Both the position numbers and the translations under genes were made by a program. This document shows positions 7,053 through 16,182 of a stretch of DNA of 37,595 nucleotides, piece after piece. The stretch comes from an uncultured Bacilli bacterium. Its GTDB lineage: Bacteria > Bacillota_I > Bacilli_A > RF39 > UBA660. Location of the stretch: assembly GCA_947631205.1 (NCBI GenBank), contig CANRKL010000006.1, forward strand, positions 1-37,595, given 5' to 3'. Position 1 is the stretch's first letter; every line of letters starts with the position of its first letter. The notes beneath the pieces are model-generated. The model worked only from the letters and a program-made list of their open reading frames with translations, was not told the DNA's origin and did not search any database.

Positions 7053-10000
7053 GACGGTATCTCTTATAACCAAATATTCCAAATAATCCTAATGAACTAA
7101 GTGAAATAATTAAGTTTTTAATATTTGCTTCCATACCAGTTTGTGGATTAATTGTATCTTCTTTTGTAGTTACGTTTGATACAACTTCATTTACTTCAAT
7201 TTCAATTTCTGATTTTAGTCCATTAGAAGCGGTTACTTTAATTTTAGCACTTCCACTTCCTACGGCTTTAATTTTACCAAATTCATCAACAGTTAGAATG
7301 TTTTCATCACTAGATTCATATGTAAATGTTAATTCATCAGTTGTATTATTTGGTAATATTTCTATATTGATTTTTTCTTCATCACCAATATTTAAATTAT
7401 CTTTTTCAACACTAACAATAATTTTTTCTGATTTAATTTCTTTTATTTCAATATTAATTTCTTTAGTTATATTGCCAACTTTAATAGTAATTGTAGCTTT
7501 ACCAGCTTTTTTAGCTGTTAATATTCCAAGTTCATCAACACTTACTATATCATCATCACTAGAACTATAAACTACATTTTCTAATTCAGTTGAATCAATT
7601 GGGTCTGGTGTAATTAATATTTGACCACTGCTACCTTTTAATAAATCATTAGGATAACTAACACTTATATCATCTAATGGAATAATTTTAACTGTAACGT
7701 TAATTTTGACTTCCATTCCATTGCTTAGACTACCAGTAATTATTGTTGTTCCTTCTTTTAAGCCAGTAATTAATCCATCTTTATCAACTGTAGCAATACT
7801 TTCATCATCACTTTTCCAAGTAATAGTTTTTGATTCAGTTGTATCACTTGGATTAATAGCTGGTGATACTTTTACAGCATTTTTTTTACCTTTTATAATA
7901 GTCATATTTTTATCACGTACTTCAAATGATGTAATTGGAACGATAACTTTTATTTTAATTGTATCTTCATGATTGTTTGCTTTTACTTTAATAGTTACAG
8001 TACCTGCTTTTCTTGCAGTTACAACACCAGTTGGACTAACAGTTGCAATTTCATCATCACTACTAGACCATTCTAATGTATATTTTTCAGTAGTATCAGA
8101 AGGATTAACTGTAGCTGTTAAATTAGTAGTATTATTTTTAACTAATTCTATATAATCTTTTGTTAAACCAGCTTTTTCATTTATCTTAACATCTTTAATT
8201 GGTGCAACAACTTTAATAGTTATAGTATCTTGTTTACCATCTCTTATTGCTGTAATAACTGTTGTACCAATAGCTTTAGCTGTAACAACTCCATTACCAT
8301 CAACTTCAGCTATGCCATCTTCGCTACTTTGCCATACAGTATTATTTTTATCTGTAAAATCATCAGGGTTGATTTTAATTTTTAAGGTTTTTTTTGAACC
8401 TCTTTCTATTTCAATAGTATCTTTTCCATCTTCTATTACTACACTACTAACTGGTACTTTTACTGTAATAGTTGCTTTGACACTTTTGCCATTTTTTAAA
8501 GTACCAGTAACATTAGCTGTACCTCCACCAACAGCATGAACTTTGCCATCTGCTTCGACAGTAACAACTTTTGTATTATCGCTTTCCCAAGTAACAGTTC
8601 TATCTTCTTCAGCATCATCTGGTTCAATTTTAACTGATAATTGTTGTTCTTCACCTTTATTCATTGTAAATTCAGCACTTGGTTGGATAGTTACACTATC
8701 AATAGGTTTTAATACTTTTACAGTAATTTGGTCTTGTTTATCATTATATTTAACAGTAATGGTTACAGTTCCTGGTTTTATTGCATGGATAGTTCCATCT
8801 TGGTCAACGCTTACTGTACCTTCTTCACTACTTTCCCATTTAATTTTATCTTTCTCACTTGTATCAGCAGGATTGATTACTAAATTTAATTTTTTAGATT
8901 GAGTTGGTAATAATTCCATATCACTATCTGTAATATCTAATGAATCAATATCAACGAAAACAGTTACATCAACTTCAAAATGATAAGTACCTAAGTTAGC
9001 AGTAATTTTAGTCTTACCACCACTTACAGCAACAATATGGCCATCATTGACTGTAGCAACACTATCTACTGTACTATTCCAATCTATTTTAGTACTGTCA
9101 GTTGTATCTAATGGATAATATGTTACTTGTAAATCTTTTGTTCCACCACGATTTAAAGTTATTGGACCACTTTCACTAATAGATGCACTAGTTATTGGAA
9201 TATTTACTGTAACATTTACACTTGCACTAATATCTTTTGTGGTCTTAGCTGTTATAGTTGCAACCCCCCCCCCGACAGCACTTATGGTACCTCCAGAGAC
9301 ACTAGCTACATCACCTTTGTTAGATTCCCAACTAATAGTTTGGTCATCACTAATTGGACCATCAGGATTTTCGGCAATAAGCTCAGCAGTAATTAGTTCA
9401 CTTCCTTTAGTTTCGCTACCACCTTGCATTTTTTTAATTTCTAATGTTACATCTTGTTTACTTAATTTTATTTCTTTTATTGGATTACTAACATTAATTG
9501 TAATTTCTTTAGTAAAACCATAAGCATTTACAGTAACTTTGGCTTCACCATTTTTATTTTTATTAGCAGTTACTAATCCTTCACTACTTACATCAATTAT
9601 GTCAGACCCTTGGGTAACATTAAATGATAGATTTTTTTCAGTAGTTGTTGTACCACCATTTTCAGTAACAGCATTTATAGGTATTTGATAATTATTCCCA
9701 TAAATCATATTAACTGTAGCATCTCCAACTGTAATATCGGTTGCTGGATTTTCAATTTTAATTGTTCCTGGAGCTGGAGAGTTATATGGAACATCTTCAT
9801 AATCCTCTAGGTTACCTGTCTCATTTTTAGTATATTTTTCTACTTCAATATCAAAATTATAATCACCAGCTGCTGCATTTAATACTTCTAATTCAACAAC
9901 CATAATTGGTCCATTATAATCGGAAGTTTTAGGACCACTTGATTTGCCAACATAGGCTAGTGCTACTAAAGCTTTGCTACCATCATCACTTTTATCATGA

Positions 10001-10311
10001 ACAGCTGCACCAAATGTCTTTAAAAAGTTCATATCTTCAGGTGCAGTTACATCAATTATTTTAAATGCGTCCTTATTAATATTTACACTTAAATTTAAAC
10101 CATTAAGACCCTTATTACCAGCCATTTTTAAAAATAGATAAATGTGTTCACCTTGTTTGGCTGTAGTTATGTTTTCACCATCAACGTTATTTTCCTTTTT
10201 AACTTCTACGCTAAAAGTTGTATTTTGGTCAGCCATTACAAAATATAATGGAACAGCTAAAACACAAACAATTGATAGTATCCCTAATAATTTTACAAAT
10301 TTTTTTCTCAT
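7036..10311 (-). CDS. Wall-anchored cohesin scaffoldin with ten Big_2 repeats
   Basis: 1091 residues. Signal peptide (1-27); cohesin-like domain about 28-185 (AKQGEHIYLFLKMAGNKGLN, LNLSVNINKDAFKIIDV, GPIMVVELEVLNAAAGDYNF); then about ten Big_2-like Ig repeats of roughly 85 residues, each with a W.S...VA.V...G.V.A...G...I pattern. A sorting signal follows: NPQTG at about 1055-1059, a hydrophobic helix, and KRYRLEKNN. NPQTG is a class B sortase type of motif, and a class B sortase is encoded immediately upstream. I infer a wall-attached stalk presenting an outer cohesin that binds dockerin proteins. A G10 tract lies at codons 347-350 in the second Big repeat. RBS AAAGGTGAT precedes ATG 10311, and a promoter-like pair lies just upstream. 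Confidence 0.85.
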   Translation of the reverse strand: MRKKFVKLLGILSIVCVLAVPLYFVMADQNTTFSVEVKKENNVDGENITTAKQGEHIYLFLKMAGNKGLNGLNLSVNINKDAFKIIDVTAPEDMNFLKTFGAAVHDKSDDGSKALVALAYVGKSSGPKTSDYNGPIMVVELEVLNAAAGDYNFDIEVEKYTKNETGNLEDYEDVPYNSPAPGTIKIENPATDITVGDATVNMIYGNNYQIPINAVTENGGTTTTEKNLSFNVTQGSDIIDVSSEGLVTANKNKNGEAKVTVNAYGFTKEITINVSNPIKEIKLSKQDVTLEIKKMQGGSETKGSELITAELIAENPDGPISDDQTISWESNKGDVASVSGGTISAVGGGVATITAKTTKDISASVNVTVNIPITSASISESGPITLNRGGTKDLQVTYYPLDTTDSTKIDWNSTVDSVATVNDGHIVAVSGGKTKITANLGTYHFEVDVTVFVDIDSLDITDSDMELLPTQSKKLNLVINPADTSEKDKIKWESSEEGTVSVDQDGTIHAIKPGTVTITVKYNDKQDQITVKVLKPIDSVTIQPSAEFTMNKGEEQQLSVKIEPDDAEEDRTVTWESDNTKVVTVEADGKVHAVGGGTANVTGTLKNGKSVKATITVKVPVSSVVIEDGKDTIEIERGSKKTLKIKINPDDFTDKNNTVWQSSEDGIAEVDGNGVVTAKAIGTTVITAIRDGKQDTITIKVVAPIKDVKINEKAGLTKDYIELVKNNTTNLTATVNPSDTTEKYTLEWSSSDDEIATVSPTGVVTARKAGTVTIKVKANNHEDTIKIKVIVPITSFEVRDKNMTIIKGKKNAVKVSPAINPSDTTESKTITWKSDDESIATVDKDGLITGLKEGTTIITGSLSNGMEVKINVTVKIIPLDDISVSYPNDLLKGSSGQILITPDPIDSTELENVVYSSSDDDIVSVDELGILTAKKAGKATITIKVGNITKEINIEIKEIKSEKIIVSVEKDNLNIGDEEKINIEILPNNTTDELTFTYESSDENILTVDEFGKIKAVGSGSAKIKVTASNGLKSEIEIEVNEVVSNVTTKEDTINPQTGMEANIKNLIISLSSLGLFGIFGYKRYRLEKNN
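9264..9273 (-). repeat. G10 homopolymer inside the scaffoldin gene
   Basis: Ten consecutive G on the coding strand encode GGG and the first base of the next valine codon. Other Big repeats encode similar glycine runs with mixed codons. With ten G the frame is open. With nine, the following codons read TTG CAA CTA TAA; with eleven, TGC AAC TAT AAC AGC TAA. Either slip stops translation within seven codons. Such a tract in AT-rich DNA is typical of slipped-strand phase variation. Confidence 0.75.
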
Positions 10312-10334
10312 TTTATATCACCTTTCATAATCAA

Positions 10335-10363
10335 AGTATATCACTATTTTTTTATGACATCAA
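10335..10363 (-). promoter_or_regulatory. Putative sigma-A promoter for the scaffoldin gene
   Basis: On the minus strand, TTGATG at 10358-10363 is separated by 17 bases from TATACT at 10335-10340, upstream of RBS AAAGGTGAT and ATG 10311. This could let the two cohesin genes be transcribed apart from the sortase and dockerin genes. The rest of 10312-10410 is AT-rich with no strong terminator. Confidence 0.55.
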
Positions 10364-10410
10364 GAAAATTTTTTTGCCAAAATTTGTGATTTTTTTACAT
10401 GATTTTTTAT

Positions 10411-11139
10411 TTAAATATCAATTATTTTACTTAATACAGCATGAACTATTATTCTTTTTTTTCCCGTATTATTGCAAGTTGATAAAGTTAAAGTTTTATT
10501 TTTTTGTTTTTCATAATTAGAAAAATTAACTTTATCTTCAAAAAAATTTTGATAAAAATTTAGTGGTACAGCATCATTAGGTGTTGTTATATAAGATGAA
10601 TATACACTATAAATCAATATTTTATTTTCTAAGTAAAGATATATGTCAACTTTATCTATTTTTTTCTCATATATATTTACTAAATCACTAAACATTTCTC
10701 TTGTATTCATATTATGACCATAAATTATTGAATTGTTATCATTAAAATATTCATCATTATTAGCATCAAGATATATAGAACCATTACGGTTATATTCCTT
10801 ATATATATTTCTATTTAAATAATATTCATTATCGTTGCCTTGTAAAATAGGATAATCAATATTAGTATTAGGAATTTTTAACCAACCAACAACATCTTCA
10901 TTAATATCTTTTAATTTATTGATGTCGATTTTCAAAATATTTTCATCAGAAGAAGGTTTTTCTTCGGATATTTTTACTTCAGATTTTAGTAATTCTATTT
11001 GTTTTTGATTAACATCGTCATCTTTTTGATTTTTAAAATATTTGTAACCATATAGTAAAGATATAACTAGAAATATAACCATTAAGACATTAACAATAAT
11101 AACTTGATACTTCTTTTTTAATTTAAAATTTTTTTTCAT
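10411..11139 (-). CDS. srtB: Class B sortase
   Basis: A 242-residue membrane-anchored transpeptidase. An N-terminal transmembrane helix (residues 12-31) follows a lysine-rich head, then the class B pattern VVGWLKIPNTNIDYPILQGN and NEYYLNRN...GSIYLDANND. Catalytic residues are visible: His142 in YGHN, Cys222 in TLSTC, and Arg229 in GKKRIIVHAVL. It should cleave a sorting motif on a surface protein and join it to peptidoglycan; the natural client is the NPQTG protein encoded next. The ATG is four bases after the stop of the dockerin-transglutaminase gene, with AAGTGATG overlapping, so coupling is likely. Confidence 0.92.
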   Translation of the reverse strand: MKKNFKLKKKYQVIIVNVLMVIFLVISLLYGYKYFKNQKDDDVNQKQIELLKSEVKISEEKPSSDENILKIDINKLKDINEDVVGWLKIPNTNIDYPILQGNDNEYYLNRNIYKEYNRNGSIYLDANNDEYFNDNNSIIYGHNMNTREMFSDLVNIYEKKIDKVDIYLYLENKILIYSVYSSYITTPNDAVPLNFYQNFFEDKVNFSNYEKQKNKTLTLSTCNNTGKKRIIVHAVLSKIIDI

Positions 11140-11143
11140 AACA

Positions 11144-11557
11144 TCACTTAATTAATAACTTTAATATTTCAATGGCATCTATTACGGTAATTTCTTTATC
11201 ATTATCAAAATCACCTATTAATAATTTATGGCTAGTTACTTCTCTTTTACCAATAGAATAATATAAAGCTTCTACGGCATCAATTACTGAGATGTCTCCA
11301 CTTTCATCTAGGTCACCTTTTATATATTCATTAATTCCTGTTCCCACTGTTACTAGACATTTGGCACTTTTTCCATTACTAGTTGTTACAGTAATTTCAC
11401 TTGTTCCGTTATTTAATCCTCTAACTCTTCCATTTTCATCTACTTCTGCTACTATTTTATTACTACTTTTCCAAGTTAATTTATTACTATCAGTTGTATC
11501 TATAGGATTTATAGTTGCAACAAGGTTATCATTTCCATTTATTTTTAAAGTTAAGTT
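11144..11557 (-). repeat. Long direct repeat, copy A (Big_2 plus dockerin tail)
   Basis: This 414-bp 3' end of the transglutaminase-dockerin gene is nearly identical to 13985-14398. I count about 14 mismatches by eye, most of them at third codon positions. Its last 180 bp also match 15999-16182 less closely. Confidence 0.85.
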
Positions 11558-13975
11558 ATCTTTACTTAATTTAACGCTATCAATGTGTTTATATTCTCCT
11601 GGAGTAAAATATTTCATATAATTGTTAAATTCGGCGGCATCACTAGTTGTTATATTTCCATCGCCATCAAAATCTGCTATTAATATATCATCAGCACTAG
11701 CTCCATATTTAAAAATATTTAATATCATATTTGTATCATTACTATCAAAAATTCCATCACCATTTATATCTCCATAATATTTTTTACTGCCATCACTTAA
11801 AGTAATAGGTAGACAAACATAAATTAAACATTCAGAACTTCCATATTTATCAGAAGTTGCTTTGATATAGACTAATCCACCTTTTTTAGGTGTTACTACT
11901 CCATCTTTTACTGAAGCAACTTCATCATCACTACTACTCCATTTAACATTATCATATTTTTCTTTTTCTACAGATGCAATTAAAGTCAATTTATCACTTG
12001 ATGAATTTAACTGATATTTTGTATGATTCAAACTTAATTTAATATCCTTAACTGTTATATGACAAGTTGCAATATTTCCTGTAACACTTTTAACTTTAAT
12101 TGTGACATCTCCTTTGCCAACTAATCTAACTTCGCCATCTTTTACAGTTGCAACTAAATCATTAGTACTACTCCAATCTAAATTTTTATCAAAGTAGTAT
12201 TTTGGAGTTACAGTATAATTTAAATTAATAGTATCTCCAACATTTCCACTTAATTCAGTTTCTTCAAAAACCACCTTTTGAGTTAATTCTTCATAAGGAA
12301 TATTATTTTCTTTAGCATAATTTTCAGTTTGACTATTTTTAGGTATATAAATAGTTTGACTAACATCTTTTAAGTCCATTTGTTCAACATTTTCACTAAG
12401 AATAATTATTTCTTCTAAATTTTTACTATTTAAAAAAGCATTTTTAGCAATTTCTTTAACATTTTTACCAACTATTACTGCACTAAGTTGATTATAGTAA
12501 GAAAAGGCACTTTGACCAATATACTCAACATCATCAGGAATTTCTAAAATTCCTTTTAATTCTCTACTCCAAGAAAAAGCACCACGAGAAAGATATTTAA
12601 GATTTTTACTTAATTTTAAAGAACTTATTGAAGTCTCATTAAAACTATTTACTCCTATATAGCTAACGTTATCAGGAATATTTAACTCTCCAGTGATAGG
12701 AACATTTAAAAAGGCTCCAGAACCAATTGATTTTAAAGTTGTTGGAAAACTAATGTTGCCACTTAGCTTTTCGGAATAAGCAAAAGCATCATCACCAATA
12801 TATAATAATTTTTTTGGTAAAATAATATTCCCAGTTAAATTAGTTCTTCGAAAAGCATAGTTACCAATTCCAACTACTGGCTTATTATTTATTGTATCAG
12901 GAATTACAAGATTGCCACTTATATCTCCATTATTTTTACTAACAGCTTTTACAATAACGACATTATTTGGTGATTCAATATAAGTTAAATTATAATTTTC
13001 ACCGCTTACATCATATGTTTTAATTTCTGACCAAGTAGTTAATTTCTTATAACTCGTTTCACTGGTTAATTTAGAACTACTATCATACACACTATAATAA
13101 ATATATCCATCTCTTATAAATACATTAATAATTCCTGATGTACCACTTAAACTTTTTAACTTAGTTATTTTATTATTTGTTATATCTATACTATTTAAAG
13201 ATTTATCAGTTCCAACATAATAAAGTAAATTATTTTCTTTAACTAATCCTGTATCATTAACGTCGTATAAAACATCAGTTAGTTTTTCTTTTGACCCACT
13301 AAGAATATTTTCTTTATATAAAGCGTTAGTCCAACCAGAACTACTACTTTGTCCCATTAAATAATATTTGTATCCAGAAACGTAAAAAGTCTGTGAATAT
13401 GAACTAATAGAAACATTACTTGTAACTCCCTCAGGTAAGTTAGTTGGAGTTGTTAAAAAATTATTGGATTTAAAATAAGCATCATTAAAATTTACCATAC
13501 TACTAACAGTGGAATTTTTAATATCAGTTTTACTTTTAAAACGAGTGGCAAAATTAAGTCTTGCAGGTTCTTTTCCAGATTTAGTTGAATCAAAATATGT
13601 CCACTCATCATCTAAATTACAAATATTCCAAGCATGATTTCCTAAATTACTAGCTAAATATTCACAAGAAATGCCAGCAGAACTATTTAAAAATTGATAT
13701 GCTTGATTAAATCCTGCACAAACTGAAGCATGTTCGACAAAAACAGAATCATAATCTTGTTGATTATTTCCAGTTGAACTACTTTTGTATCCATTTCCTT
13801 CTTGAACATATATCCCAAAAAACATGGCTTTTTCATGTTCACTCATTTGGTCATTAATTTGCTCTAGGGCATACAATCTATTTTGTTCAATTATAGCATC
13901 TTCATCAACTTCAGCTGCTTTTATAGGATTTATAATGCTTAATACTAACAATATACTAAATATTATCTTTTTCAT
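11144..13975 (-). CDS. Secreted dockerin protein with transglutaminase-like and LRR domains
   Basis: 943 residues. Signal peptide 1-20. The transglutaminase-like (papain-fold) domain about 25-150 keeps a Cys-His-Asp triad: Cys86 in ASVCAGFNQAY, His114 in NHAWN, Asp129 in YFDST. A spacer follows, then BspA-type leucine-rich repeats about 360-560 (IGNYAF, IGDDAFAYS, IGSGAFLN, IGQSAFSYY). Next come two Big_2-like domains, an internal dockerin about 731-795 (GDINGDGIFDSND and DFDGDGNITTSD loops), a third Big_2 domain and a C-terminal dockerin about 884-943 (DLDESGDISVID and DFDNDKEITVID). Both dockerins keep the calcium-ligand positions. It probably docks on the locus's cohesins. RBS AGGAGG lies just upstream. 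Confidence 0.85.
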   Translation of the reverse strand: MKKIIFSILLVLSIINPIKAAEVDEDAIIEQNRLYALEQINDQMSEHEKAMFFGIYVQEGNGYKSSSTGNNQQDYDSVFVEHASVCAGFNQAYQFLNSSAGISCEYLASNLGNHAWNICNLDDEWTYFDSTKSGKEPARLNFATRFKSKTDIKNSTVSSMVNFNDAYFKSNNFLTTPTNLPEGVTSNVSISSYSQTFYVSGYKYYLMGQSSSSGWTNALYKENILSGSKEKLTDVLYDVNDTGLVKENNLLYYVGTDKSLNSIDITNNKITKLKSLSGTSGIINVFIRDGYIYYSVYDSSSKLTSETSYKKLTTWSEIKTYDVSGENYNLTYIESPNNVVIVKAVSKNNGDISGNLVIPDTINNKPVVGIGNYAFRRTNLTGNIILPKKLLYIGDDAFAYSEKLSGNISFPTTLKSIGSGAFLNVPITGELNIPDNVSYIGVNSFNETSISSLKLSKNLKYLSRGAFSWSRELKGILEIPDDVEYIGQSAFSYYNQLSAVIVGKNVKEIAKNAFLNSKNLEEIIILSENVEQMDLKDVSQTIYIPKNSQTENYAKENNIPYEELTQKVVFEETELSGNVGDTINLNYTVTPKYYFDKNLDWSSTNDLVATVKDGEVRLVGKGDVTIKVKSVTGNIATCHITVKDIKLSLNHTKYQLNSSSDKLTLIASVEKEKYDNVKWSSSDDEVASVKDGVVTPKKGGLVYIKATSDKYGSSECLIYVCLPITLSDGSKKYYGDINGDGIFDSNDTNMILNIFKYGASADDILIADFDGDGNITTSDAAEFNNYMKYFTPGEYKHIDSVKLSKDNLTLKINGNDNLVATINPIDTTDSNKLTWKSSNKIVAEVDENGRVRGLNNGTSEITVTTSNGKSAKCLVTVGTGINEYIKGDLDESGDISVIDAVEALYYSIGKREVTSHKLLIGDFDNDKEITVIDAIEILKLLIK

Positions 13976-13984
13976 TTAACCCTC

Positions 13985-14398
13985 CTATTTAATTAATAAT
14001 TTTAATATTTCAATGGCATCTATTACTGTAATTTCTTTATCATTGTCAAAATCACCAATTAATAATTTATGGTTGGTTACATCTCTTTTACCAATAGAAT
14101 AATATAAAGCTTCTACGGCATCAATTACTGAGATGTCTCCACTTTCATCTAGGTCACCTTTTATATATTCGTTAATTCCTGTTCCAACTGTTACTAGGCA
14201 TTTGGCACTTTTTCCATTACTAGTTGTTACAGTAATTTCACTTGTTCCATTATTTAATCCTCTAACTCTTCCATTTTCATCTACTTCTGCCACTAGTTTA
14301 TTACTACTTTTCCAAGTTAATTTATCACTATCAGTTGTATCTATAGGATTTATAGTTGCAACAAGGTTATCATTTCCATTTATTTTTAAAGTTAAGTT
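13985..14398 (-). repeat. Long direct repeat, copy B (Big_2 plus dockerin tail)
   Basis: Partner of 11144-11557, about 96-97% identical over 414 bp by my count. The enzyme domains upstream of the two copies are unrelated, so the repeat is a shared interchangeable tail. The short leader ATTAAATAGGAGGG after the stop codon is also shared with copy C. Confidence 0.85.
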
Positions 14399-15988
14399 TT
14401 TTCTATCTAATGTTACATCAATAATTTCTTTATATCCATTAGTTGAAAAAAAATTTAAAGTATAAATGTCGATAATAGATGTATTATCTTCTAAATCAAT
14501 ATAACCATTATTATTGATGTCTCCTAAAATATTAATATCTTCATTATATTTTGCATCAAGTAAATAATCACTTATTAAAGATGAATCAATAGCGTTTATA
14601 TGACCATCTCTATTTAAATCACCAATATATCCTTTAGAACCATCACTTAAAGACACAGGAACACTTACATAAATTAAACATTCAGAACTACCATATTTAG
14701 CACTTTTAGCAGTAACACGAGCAAATCCTCCCCTAAGTGGTGTTACTTTTCCATTAACAACACTTACAATATTTGAATCTTTAGTACTCCATGTAACATC
14801 ATTCGCGGCATTACCATTACTTAATTTAGCTTCTAATTGTAAAGTTTCTCCTAAACTATTAATTTGATAATTTGAATAATTTAATTTTAATGAAATATTT
14901 TCTTCAACTTTAACTGTAAATGATGTAGCAATTTTTTTATTTATAGCCATTCCACTAACAGTGATTTTAGCTTGTCCTGTATTTTTACCAACTAAAAAGC
15001 CATCTGTAACATCAACAATATTAGGAGAATCACTGCTGTAATTAAGCTCATAAATAGTTGCATTACTAGGAACAATATTAGGAACAATTTTCTTAGATTC
15101 ATTAACTTTTATTGTATAATTATCAACTTTAAATGTATCTAATAAATAGCCAACATCAACATCATAATTTTTAGATTTTCCAAGCATAGTTCCTGTAAAA
15201 GAAGTTCTTCCCTCTTTAAGACCTGTTAAAACTCCATCTTTCAAGGTTAAATAATTAGTATCATAATTTTGGTATTTTAAAACTGATGATGGAATTTTTA
15301 CACTATAATTTTCATTATTCATATAAGCTATATATCTAATATTAAGAGGATTTCCAACCTCAACATAATAATGACCTGTTAAATCATTATATGAAGTAAT
15401 TTTTAAACTATAATCATTGATATAAGTATCAATAATTTCAACATCTTGAACAACCGTGTCGCTTTTTCCACTTTTATTGGAGATATTTGCCGTGTCATAC
15501 CTCGAAAACATCTGAACAGCTAAATAAGTTCCTGCTCCACCATTTTCAATTTTAGCAACACCTATTCCAATTGATTTCCAATCACTTCCTAAAATATTTT
15601 TTTTATGACCAGCAGATTTCATCCAAACTTCATTGACACAATAAGTACCATTCGACACATTGGCAGCAATATTTTCAGCAGAAGCGCTCATAGTATTACT
15701 ATCTACCATTGTATAAAATGATTTGCCATTTGGTCTTGTATGGTCGAAATAAAGGGCAATTTCATAAGCTCTTTTCATAGCTGCTTCTTGCAATTCAGCA
15801 TCCATTTTAAGAACATTTAAATTGGCACTTTTTCTGGCTTCATTAGTTGCTGCTAACGCATCGTTTGCCCAATCATAATCTCTAATCCCAGTTACTGGTA
15901 AACTATAGCTAGCTGCATGAACTAAAGATGCCCCAGTAAATAAGAAAATGAAACTGAAAAATAAATTTACTAACAATTTTTTTGACAT
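13985..15988 (-). CDS. Secreted dockerin protein with a CAP (SCP/PR-1) domain
   Basis: 667 residues. Signal peptide 1-25. CAP domain about 40-165 with the family's conserved cavity residues: His83 in FDHTRP, Glu105 in SAENIA, His128 in GHKKNIL, and the closing strand YLAVQMFSR. Bacterial CAP proteins of the YkwD type are secreted; their activity is not generally settled. Ig-like segments follow (including Big_2 with TWSTKDSNIVSVVNG), then an internal dockerin about 449-510 (DLNRDGHINAID, DINNNGYIDLED), a Big_2 domain and a C-terminal dockerin 608-667 nearly identical to those of its neighbours. RBS AGGAGGG precedes the start, and the gene lies between two other dockerin genes. Confidence 0.85.
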   Translation of the reverse strand: MSKKLLVNLFFSFIFLFTGASLVHAASYSLPVTGIRDYDWANDALAATNEARKSANLNVLKMDAELQEAAMKRAYEIALYFDHTRPNGKSFYTMVDSNTMSASAENIAANVSNGTYCVNEVWMKSAGHKKNILGSDWKSIGIGVAKIENGGAGTYLAVQMFSRYDTANISNKSGKSDTVVQDVEIIDTYINDYSLKITSYNDLTGHYYVEVGNPLNIRYIAYMNNENYSVKIPSSVLKYQNYDTNYLTLKDGVLTGLKEGRTSFTGTMLGKSKNYDVDVGYLLDTFKVDNYTIKVNESKKIVPNIVPSNATIYELNYSSDSPNIVDVTDGFLVGKNTGQAKITVSGMAINKKIATSFTVKVEENISLKLNYSNYQINSLGETLQLEAKLSNGNAANDVTWSTKDSNIVSVVNGKVTPLRGGFARVTAKSAKYGSSECLIYVSVPVSLSDGSKGYIGDLNRDGHINAIDSSLISDYLLDAKYNEDINILGDINNNGYIDLEDNTSIIDIYTLNFFSTNGYKEIIDVTLDRKNLTLKINGNDNLVATINPIDTTDSDKLTWKSSNKLVAEVDENGRVRGLNNGTSEITVTTSNGKSAKCLVTVGTGINEYIKGDLDESGDISVIDAVEALYYSIGKRDVTNHKLLIGDFDNDKEITVIDAIEILKLLIK

Positions 15989-15998
15989 ATATTCCCTC

Positions 15999-16182
15999 CT
16001 ATTTAATCAATAATTTTAATATTTCAATGGCATCAATTACCGTAATTTCTTCATCATTATCAAAATCACCAATTAATAACTTATGACTAGTTACTTCTCT
16101 TTTACCAATAGAATAATATAAGGCCTCTACGGCGTCAATTACAGAGATGTCACCACTTTCATCTAAGTCGCCTTTTATGTAA
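15999..16182 (-). repeat. Direct repeat, copy C (dockerin tail only)
   Basis: The 3' 184 bp encode the same dockerin as copies A and B, with more substitutions (roughly 90% identical by eye). The Big_2 part upstream is not shared at the DNA level. Confidence 0.75.

Noticed and set aside
7298-9523. Several open frames on the plus strand across the Ig-repeat gene
   Set aside because: They mirror the repeated Big_2 codons on the opposite strand, lack ribosome sites and give hydrophobic Ser/Val-rich products; the minus-strand gene explains the region fully.
7036-10311. Regular repeats that might suggest a CRISPR-like or satellite array
   Set aside because: The roughly 250-bp periodicity is diverged protein repeats (Big_2) in an open reading frame, with no identical short repeats and spacers.
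10312-10410. Terminator between the sortase and scaffoldin genes
   Set aside because: Only all-A/T inverted repeats are present (AAATTTT/AAAATTT), too weak to call; read-through plus an internal promoter is more likely.
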